Positions 7,096 to 12,083 of a stretch of 12,083 bases of DNA are shown here, piece after piece. The first letter of the stretch is position 1. Each line of letters opens with the position of its first letter. A program made the position numbers and the translations under genes. The DNA is taken from contig JALGTD010000073.1 of the NCBI GenBank assembly GCA_029821515.1, forward strand, positions 1-12,083, written 5' to 3'. This stretch comes from Candidatus Zipacnadia bacterium. GTDB taxonomy: Bacteria > Armatimonadota > Zipacnadia > Zipacnadales > Zipacnadaceae. The notes beneath the pieces were generated by a model. That model searched no databases and was not told the DNA's origin. It was given only the letters and a program-made list of their open reading frames with translations.

Positions 7096-7867
7096 ATGAG
7101 TGAGCCAAAATCGGTGGCGGCCATAGTACTGGCCGCAGGTACCAAATCCGAACCGGTCAGCCAGACCAGTGGTCTGGCCCACAAAGCCATGCTGGAGGTG
7201 GGCGGCCAAGCGATAGTAAATCGGGTGGTCAATGCACTCCAGGCGGCGCAACTTACTTGTCAGTGAAGTGGTGGTAGTGACTGCGCCTGACTCACCGGTG
7301 CAGGGGATCCTGGCGGAGGGCACAGCCCGAATTGAGGCAACCGGCGAGAGCTTCGTGGACACAATTATGGCGGGGCTGGAGTACTACAAGGACTACCAGA
7401 AGACTCTACTGGTCACCGCGGACCTGCCGCTGTTGACCGCTGAGGCCGTGGATCATTTCGTTGCTGAGGCACTCGACAGCGGCGCAGAATTATGTTACAG
7501 TATGGTAAGTGGCCAGCGAGCAGAGTCATTATATAAGACAGCCGGCCATGTCCTGGTACGCCTGCGCGACGGGACATTCACGGGTGGTAACCTGGCGCTA
7601 GTCAGTTGTCAGTTCGTGCAACGCGAACAGCAACGACTCAAGCAGGCATTTGCCAGCCGCAAGAATCCCATTCGCCTGGCCCGACTTCTGGGAGGGCGTT
7701 TCATATTCCAGTATTTGCTTGGCCGCCTGACGGTGGCAGATATCGTGCAGCGGGCCAACAAGATATTGGGGTGTAAGGCTATGGTGGTCAACTCACCATA
7801 CCCCGAAATATCTTTTGACGTAGACAAGCCTGAACACATTGCTATCGCTAGGCAACACCTACAATAA
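7096..7867 (+). pseudogene. MobA-like nucleotidyltransferase, interrupted by an apparent +1 frameshift
   Basis: Two overlapping frames together read as one NTP-transferase of about 256 residues. The first starts at ATG 7096 (AGGAG at 7085-7089, 6 bases upstream), encodes 56 residues with the nucleotide-binding start AAIVLAAGTKSEP and the conserved MLEVGGQAIVNRVVNAL, and stops at TGA 7264-7266. The second is open from 7220 to the TAA at 7865-7867. It continues with SEVVVVTAPD, the metal-binding-type TADLPLLT, FTGGNLAL and the ending EISFDVDKPEHIAIA, as in MobA/CofC/IspD-type GT-A folds. Joining them near 7250 (AAQL, skip one base, LVSEVVVV) restores the expected Rossmann-like strand. The second frame alone (ATG 7232) lacks the nucleotide-binding loop. 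The coding character after the shift is undamaged, so a recent mutation or a sequencing error is more likely than an old pseudogene. The substrate is unknown. The gene lies 12 bases after ispE. Confidence 0.8.
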
Positions 7868-7876
7868 AGATAAAGT

Positions 7877-7950
7877 TGGGGCGTAGCCAAGTGGTAAGGC
7901 ACGGGACTTTGGATCCCGTATCGCAGGTTCGATCCCTGCCGCCCCAGCCA
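7877..7950 (+). tRNA. tRNA-Gln (anticodon TTG)
   Basis: A full cloverleaf is visible. The acceptor TGGGGCG (7877-7883) pairs with CGCCCCA (7940-7946). The D arm is GCC...GGC. The anticodon stem is CGGGA/TCCCG around loop CTTTGGA, giving anticodon TTG (reads CAA, and CAG by wobble). The T arm is GCAGG-TTCGATC-CCTGC. G follows as discriminator and CCA is encoded (7948-7950). The U1-A72 pair and G73 are typical of bacterial tRNA-Gln. It starts 9 bases after the nucleotidyltransferase stop and precedes prs, so it is probably cut from a longer mRNA; no separate promoter is evident. Confidence 0.95.
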
Positions 7951-8019
7951 GAACTTAGATACGGCATAGACTATTCACTGTGGCTAGATTAACAGACCAG
8001 TGTCAGACTCGGCAAAGGG

Positions 8020-9006
8020 GTGTCTGAATTGCTCTACGGCCAGATGCGACTGTTCTGTGGTAACGCAAATTTGCAGTTGAGCGAAGCCATCGCTATCCAG
8101 CTCAATACAAAGCTGGGCGATATGAAAGTCGGTCGGTTCGCCGACGGCGAGGTAGCCGTAGAGGTCAACGAAAGCACCCGGGGCATGGACGTTTTTGTCA
8201 TCCAGCCGACCTGTCGGCCGGTCAATGAGAATTTGATGGAACTGCTGGTGATGCTGGATGCCTTTAAGCGGGGCAGTGCCGGGCGCATTGTGGCAGTGTT
8301 GCCCTACTATGGCTATGCTCGCCAGGATAAGAAGGCTAAAGGGCGTGAGCCGATCAGCGCCAAGTTGGTTGCCGATCTCATTACTCAGGCCGGTGCCGAC
8401 CGGGTTCTGGCCGTGGACCTGCACAGCGACCAGATCCAGGGGTTTTTCGATATCCCGGTGGATCACCTGCCCGCCCGCCGCATTATGGCCAACTACTTCA
8501 TCGAAAAGGGCCTGAAGGGGGACGATGTCATAGTGGTAGCCCCGGATCCCAATGCCACCCGCGAGGCCATGGAGATGGCCGATGAGCTACACGCCACGAT
8601 CGGGGTAGTGGCCAAGCGCCGCCCCCGCGATAACGAAGTCAGCGTGGTAGAGGCTATCGGCGAGCTGGCCGGCAAGCGCGCGATAATGCTGGATGATATG
8701 ATTGATACCGGCGGAACGATGGTGCAGGGCGCCCGGCTGCTGCGAGAGCACGGCGCTGCTCAGGTGCATTGCGCGGCTACACACGCGGTGCTGTCTGATC
8801 CTGCCTGCCAGCGGCTGGCCCAGGATGTAGTGGACAGCGTGGTGGTGACTAACTCAATCCCCATCCCGCTGGAGAAGCGACTTGATAAAATGGAGATTCT
8901 CAACCTGGCGCCGCTGCTGGCCGAAGCGATTGACAATATCCACAAGGATGCGTCAGTAAGCGCAATCCTGGCCAACCGCATTGCCCACCAGAAGCGAATG
9001 TTTTGA
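8020..9006 (+). CDS. prs: Ribose-phosphate pyrophosphokinase (PRPP synthetase)
   Basis: Prs transfers pyrophosphate from ATP to ribose 5-phosphate, giving PRPP for purine, pyrimidine, His, Trp and NAD synthesis. The product has 328 residues, slightly above the usual 310-320. Motifs: RLFCGNANLQLSEAIA (10-25), GRFADGEV (38-45), PYYGYARQDKK (95-105) of the ATP site, DLHSDQIQGFFDIPVDHL (133-150), KRRP (199-202) and the PRPP loop LDDMIDTGGTM (224-234). One family motif is altered: the usual SPDxGGxxRA reads APDPNATREA (174-183). The start is uncertain. GTG 8020 gives the longest form but has no ribosome site before it. TTG 8029 (protein from LYGQMRLF) has AAAGGGG (8014-8020) 8 bases upstream and fits the family N-terminus well. 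The stop lies 52 bases before rplY. Confidence 0.94.
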   Translation: MSELLYGQMRLFCGNANLQLSEAIAIQLNTKLGDMKVGRFADGEVAVEVNESTRGMDVFVIQPTCRPVNENLMELLVMLDAFKRGSAGRIVAVLPYYGYARQDKKAKGREPISAKLVADLITQAGADRVLAVDLHSDQIQGFFDIPVDHLPARRIMANYFIEKGLKGDDVIVVAPDPNATREAMEMADELHATIGVVAKRRPRDNEVSVVEAIGELAGKRAIMLDDMIDTGGTMVQGARLLREHGAAQVHCAATHAVLSDPACQRLAQDVVDSVVVTNSIPIPLEKRLDKMEILNLAPLLAEAIDNIHKDASVSAILANRIAHQKRMF

Positions 9007-9058
9007 AAGCACAACAGCCCAATTAAAGTCAAATCGACAAAGCAGGAGGCAAGTATAG

Positions 9059-9769
9059 ATGGAACAGGTAATAATCGAAGCCGAGCGGCGCGAGGAGTTT
9101 GGCTCCGGGCCGGCTCGACGACTTCGCGAGCAAGGGATAGTCCCAGGGGTCGTCTACGGAATGGGCAAAGAAACCCTGCCAATTGCGGTGCCAGCAGTTC
9201 AACTCCGAGAGGCTCTGCGCACTGATCAGGGGATTAATGTCCTGCTGGAACTACAGATCGCGGACGTCGAGATTGAACAGGAAGCTGCGGCGATCATCAA
9301 GAATATCCAGCGTCATCCTATCAGCCGTGACCCGGTAAGCGTAGATTTTCAGTGGATATCACTGGCTGAGACCAGCACCTTCAGCATCCCCATAGAAGTC
9401 GAGGGTATAGCCCCGGGCGTTGAGCAGGACGGCGGTGTGGTGGACCAGGTCATCCACGAAGTGGAAGTGCGATGTCTACCCACCAATATTCCCGACCACC
9501 TGGTGGCCGACATCACCGACCTGATGATCGGCGACACTATTCACGCCGAGGCTCTCCAGGCCCCGGAAGGCGTCGAAATCCTGGTTGACCCCGCTGAGAC
9601 GGTGGTGAGCATCGCCGCGCCCATCAAGGAGGAAGACCTGGAGGTGCGGGTGGACGAGCTACTGCTTGAGGGTCTCGAAGAGCTGCCGCTCGAAGAAGAG
9701 CTGGAACTGGTCGAAGGCGAAGAGCCTGAGGAAGCTGAGGAAGAAGCCACCGAAGAAGAGAGCGAGTAG
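9059..9769 (+). CDS. rplY: 50S ribosomal protein L25 / general stress protein Ctc
   Basis: L25 binds 5S rRNA in the central protuberance of the large subunit. The start is well supported: AGGAGG at 9044-9049, 9 bases before ATG 9059, is the strongest ribosome binding site in the cluster. The 236 residues form the long, two-domain Ctc/TL5 type: an N-terminal RNA-binding beta barrel (about 1-90; ERREEFGSGPARRLREQGIV, VVYGMG and IQRHPISRDPVSVDF are typical), a second beta domain (about 100-185; IPIEVEGIAPGVEQDGGVVD and DITDLMIGDTIH) and a very acidic tail (191-236, 25 of 46 residues Asp or Glu). Placement between prs and pth matches the common prs-ctc-pth order. Confidence 0.95.
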   Translation: MEQVIIEAERREEFGSGPARRLREQGIVPGVVYGMGKETLPIAVPAVQLREALRTDQGINVLLELQIADVEIEQEAAAIIKNIQRHPISRDPVSVDFQWISLAETSTFSIPIEVEGIAPGVEQDGGVVDQVIHEVEVRCLPTNIPDHLVADITDLMIGDTIHAEALQAPEGVEILVDPAETVVSIAAPIKEEDLEVRVDELLLEGLEELPLEEELELVEGEEPEEAEEEATEEESE

Positions 9770-9829
9770 CTGACGGCTGCCAATAAACTTTCCGATCTGT
9801 GGGGGAATTCCTTGTTCTGCGGCGCTGTT

Positions 9830-9850
9830 CAAAGCCAAAATGCTTTGTTT
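9830..9850 (+). terminator. Weak terminator-like hairpin after rplY
   Basis: CAAAGC (9830-9835), loop CAAAAT and GCTTTG (9842-9847) form a 6-bp stem, followed by TTT. The stem is short and the T-run brief, so termination would be partial at best. It falls inside the 146-base gap between rplY and the chosen pth start, and inside the long open extension of the pth frame. A TTGACA (9850-9855) overlaps its end, but I see no well-spaced -10 box after it. Confidence 0.25.
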
Positions 9851-9915
9851 TGACAGACCGTATGGGCAATATCCTCACCCGGCAGGGACTCAATCTGCTC
9901 AACCAACCAAGGGCA

Positions 9916-10491
9916 ATGAGGGCACCTCCAGTGTGCTGCATCATCGGCTTAGGCAACCCCGGACCCAAGTACGCAGAAACCCGGCATAACGTCGGGTTTC
10001 GCGTGATTGACCTGCTGGCCGCCCGCCACCAGTTCCCCACCCCTCAACGCATGCTGCAGGCGATCATCGGGAAGGGCGAAATCCACAATAGCCAGGTGCT
10101 GCTGGCCAAGCCAATGACCTTTATGAACGAAAGTGGCCGGGCCGTCGGCCGTCTTTGCGTCCACTTCGACCTTCTACCAAGTGACCTCTTGGTCATTTAC
10201 GACGACATCAACATTGACCTGGGCATGCTGCGGCTGCGCCGCGAGGGCAGCTCCGGCGGCCACAAGGGCATGCAGTCGGTCATTGACCACCTGGGCACGG
10301 AGCAAATCCCCCGCCTGCGGCTGGGGATTGGACGGTTGCCACCGGAAGCTGAGGCCCGCGGCTTTGTCCTCGCCCCCTTTGCGAAGGACGAAGAGGAAGT
10401 GGCCCAACAACTAATTGAGCAAGCAGCCGATGCAGTCGAATACTTGCTGGCCGAGGGCATAGAGACTACGATGAGGCGGTTTAACAGCTAG
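9916..10491 (+). CDS. pth: Peptidyl-tRNA hydrolase
   Basis: Pth cleaves the ester bond of peptidyl-tRNAs that drop off ribosomes, recycling the tRNA. From ATG 9916 the product is 191 residues, the normal family length. Expected residues are present: IIGLGNPGPKYAETRHNVGF (9-28) with N14 and the catalytic H24, KPMTFMNESG (65-74) with N71, VIYDDINIDLG (93-103) with the aspartate that activates H24, and GSSGGHKGMQS (111-121), where many family members have HNG or HRG. The frame is open back to a GTG at 9799, but the extra 39 residues have no family character and span a hairpin. ATG 9862 is another candidate. No strong Shine-Dalgarno site precedes any of these starts. Confidence 0.93.
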   Translation: MRAPPVCCIIGLGNPGPKYAETRHNVGFRVIDLLAARHQFPTPQRMLQAIIGKGEIHNSQVLLAKPMTFMNESGRAVGRLCVHFDLLPSDLLVIYDDINIDLGMLRLRREGSSGGHKGMQSVIDHLGTEQIPRLRLGIGRLPPEAEARGFVLAPFAKDEEEVAQQLIEQAADAVEYLLAEGIETTMRRFNS

Positions 10492-10506
10492 CGCCTGCTG
10501 CGTTGA

Positions 10507-10526
10507 CCTATTCGCCGCGCGATAGG
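10507..10526. repeat. Imperfect inverted repeat between pth and the flippase gene
   Basis: CCTATTCG and CGATAGG can pair (7 bp with one bulged T) around loop CCGCG, in the 52 bases between pth and the next gene. It is followed by the GC-rich self-complementary CCCCGGGG (10528-10535) and then ATATCTTT. There is no T-run at the stem, so this is not a standard intrinsic terminator. It may be a processing or attenuation hairpin, or chance. Confidence 0.25.
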
Positions 10527-10543
10527 GCCCCGGGGATATCTTT

Positions 10544-11977
10544 ATGAATGAGTCCGATCGCAGCACAGCACGCGGTACCGTCAAGCTAGTCATGGCTCAA
10601 CTGGTTATGGCGGGCTGCGGCGTGGCCACTCACATCTACCTGACCCGTACCCTGCAGCCAAAGCTGTACGGCGTGCTGGCCGTCGTGACCTCAGTAATTA
10701 TCTGGTGGGAAGCAGTCGGCGAGGCGCTGGTGCGCAACGCCACCACCCGCTTCGTGGCCGAAGCCGGGGAGCGATGGCCAGGCGTAGCCAGCTCGGCGAT
10801 ACGCACCACCCTCGGCTGGGGCGCTGTGCTGGTGATACTGGGCGTGGTGTCGGCACCACTGGTAAGCGAAATGCTGGGCGACCCCGATCTCGTTCCTTAT
10901 CTGTGGCTGTTCAGCGCCGACCTGGCATTGTTCCCGCTGTTTATTGCTCTGGCCGAGGTGCTGGCCGGGCGACGGAAATACAGCTTCTATGCCGGCTCGT
11001 GGGCTATCTACTGGCTGGCCAAAGCTGCCCTGGTCATCGTCCTGGTGGCGCTGGGTCTGTCGGTGCAAGGCGCTATCATCGGCAGCGTCCTGGCCTCGGT
11101 AGTGGGTGTGGCAGTGACGTGGCTGTGGAGCGGTGCGCCACTTCGGTCCGGGACAGTGCCGACGGGGAAGCTTGTACTGTTCGGACTGCCGCTGGCCGGC
11201 ATTGCTCTGATGCGCCGCACCGTCCAGAATATGGACCTGTGGTTCATCACCCGCGTGCTACCCGGTTACAACCAGGCTGGCTACTACGGCCTGGCCCAGT
11301 ATATCTCGCGGGCGCTAATGATGCTGCCGGTGGCGGCCTCCGGCGCGGTCTTTCCCACACTTACCCAGGCCATCTCCCAGAGAGACGAGGCCCGTTGCCG
11401 CCAGCTCATCTGCCAGTCGTTCCGCTTCACGCTGATTATTATGGTCGCCGCAATTGCCGTGCTTGTCAGCAGTATGCACGAACTGATTGTGCTGGTATTC
11501 GGAGGCGACTTCGCGCCCGCCACATATCCAGCCATCTACCTGATGTTCGCGGCGTTGCTCTTCGCTATGGAGTTCATCGCCAGGACCGTGCTGGTCTCAG
11601 CAGGTAAACCGGCGCTGTGCCTCGCTGCGTTCGCTCCCGTCGTACCCATCAACATTCTGTTGAACTACGTGCTGGTCACTCGCTATGGAATGATCGGAGC
11701 CAGCCTGGCGACGACTGCCACGGCGGCGTTGGCCGCTGCCATACTCACATCCCTGGTCTGGCGCGAATTTCGAGCACTACTAGCGCCGCTGACCGTCCTT
11801 CGTACGCTGCTAGCCGGAGGCTTGATCTACCTGGTCGGTATCCACATTCCCGTCACCGGCTGGGTGGCACTATTCAAGTGCTTGGGCCTGGCCGTCTCCT
11901 ACGGCCTGATCCTTATGCTGATGGGCGAGCTACGCAAAGACGACCTGACGCCAGTGGCCTTCTGGCGTAGGGGATAA
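10544..11977 (+). CDS. Polysaccharide flippase of the Wzx/MOP superfamily
   Basis: 477 residues, strongly hydrophobic, with repeated membrane-length segments consistent with 12-14 helices. These start with VKLVMAQLVMAGCGVATHIYL and continue through LGWGAVLVILGVVSAPLV, a central AIYWLAKAALVIVLVALGLS and a hydrophobic C-terminal half. The pattern of ...LTRTLQPKLYGVLAVVTSVI near the N-terminus (the family reads ...ar.lgpe.yG.......) and LVLVFGGDF-like ELIVLVFGGDFAPA in the second half are typical of Wzx/RfbX flippases. These move undecaprenyl-linked sugars across the inner membrane. ATG 10544 has a weak GGGGA about 9 bases upstream. The likely substrate is a lipid-linked oligosaccharide, but no glycosyltransferase or polymerase is visible next to it. 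MurJ (lipid II) is less likely because the MurJ signature is not evident. The gene may be the last of the cluster or the first of a glycan set beyond the edge. Bases 11978-12083 show no gene, hairpin or promoter that I can support. Confidence 0.82.
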   Translation: MNESDRSTARGTVKLVMAQLVMAGCGVATHIYLTRTLQPKLYGVLAVVTSVIIWWEAVGEALVRNATTRFVAEAGERWPGVASSAIRTTLGWGAVLVILGVVSAPLVSEMLGDPDLVPYLWLFSADLALFPLFIALAEVLAGRRKYSFYAGSWAIYWLAKAALVIVLVALGLSVQGAIIGSVLASVVGVAVTWLWSGAPLRSGTVPTGKLVLFGLPLAGIALMRRTVQNMDLWFITRVLPGYNQAGYYGLAQYISRALMMLPVAASGAVFPTLTQAISQRDEARCRQLICQSFRFTLIIMVAAIAVLVSSMHELIVLVFGGDFAPATYPAIYLMFAALLFAMEFIARTVLVSAGKPALCLAAFAPVVPINILLNYVLVTRYGMIGASLATTATAALAAAILTSLVWREFRALLAPLTVLRTLLAGGLIYLVGIHIPVTGWVALFKCLGLAVSYGLILMLMGELRKDDLTPVAFWRRG

Positions 11978-12083
11978 CAAGCTATCAAATTCAGCAATTG
12001 CTCATACCACTTATCCTAAAGTCCATCTGAGACCAACCAAGTCGGACTCGTCTAAGGCACCGCAATCCTCACCCAATATACCC

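Noticed and set aside
7951..8019. Possible hairpin CACTG...CAGTG between tRNA-Gln and prs
   Set aside because: Only 5 bp with a long loop and no T-run. It is too weak to call a terminator or attenuator.
10705..11607. A 300-codon plus-strand frame inside the flippase gene
   Set aside because: It lies wholly in an alternative frame of the membrane protein. Its translation is Arg/Gly-rich with no domain character, which is typical of a shadow frame in G+C-rich DNA.

Overview
The window is compact bacterial chromosome of moderately high G+C, almost fully coding. It shows no phage, insertion-sequence or CRISPR signature. The core is a housekeeping cluster of RNA-modification, isoprenoid, nucleotide and translation genes: ksgA, ispE, a MobA-like nucleotidyltransferase, tRNA-Gln, prs, rplY (ctc) and pth. 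A prs-ctc-pth order is familiar from Firmicutes and neighbouring Terrabacteria lineages. A single long bifunctional-type Rel, a two-domain L25 with an acidic tail, a stray UroD-superfamily protein and an exported protein ending in a FlgD-like Ig domain suggest an uncultured environmental bacterium, possibly Armatimonadota- or Chloroflexota-like. That placement is a low-confidence inference.

Layout. Bases 1-164 are the 3' end of a plus-strand gene cut by the window edge, encoding a FlgD-like Ig domain. Bases 165-435 are a leader region with a candidate promoter. Bases 436-1653 (+) encode a uroporphyrinogen-decarboxylase-superfamily protein that is not HemE. It converges on a minus-strand pair: rel (5166 to 2986) and, downstream of it, a DegT/DnrJ/EryC1-type aminotransferase (2821 to 1721). 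A short divergent intergenic region (5167-5335) carries back-to-back promoters. From it runs the plus-strand cluster: ksgA (5336), ispE (6193), a nucleotidyltransferase broken by an apparent single-base frameshift (7096-7867), tRNA-Gln(TTG) (7877-7950), prs (8020), rplY (9059), pth (9916) and a Wzx-like polysaccharide flippase (10544-11977).

How the genes fit together. KsgA matures 16S rRNA, L25 binds 5S rRNA, Pth recycles peptidyl-tRNA, tRNA-Gln feeds translation and Prs supplies PRPP. IspE belongs to the MEP isoprenoid pathway that feeds undecaprenyl carriers. Rel, divergently transcribed, would tune these growth functions through (p)ppGpp. The aminotransferase and flippase suggest sugar-nucleotide and surface-glycan chemistry, but they are not adjacent and no full glycan locus is visible.

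I found no convincing undescribed system. The points most worth a second look are the frameshift in the nucleotidyltransferase, the unusual RXKD-position motif (MFAD) in Rel, the altered ribose-phosphate signature in Prs and the UroD-like protein lacking the usual signature residues.
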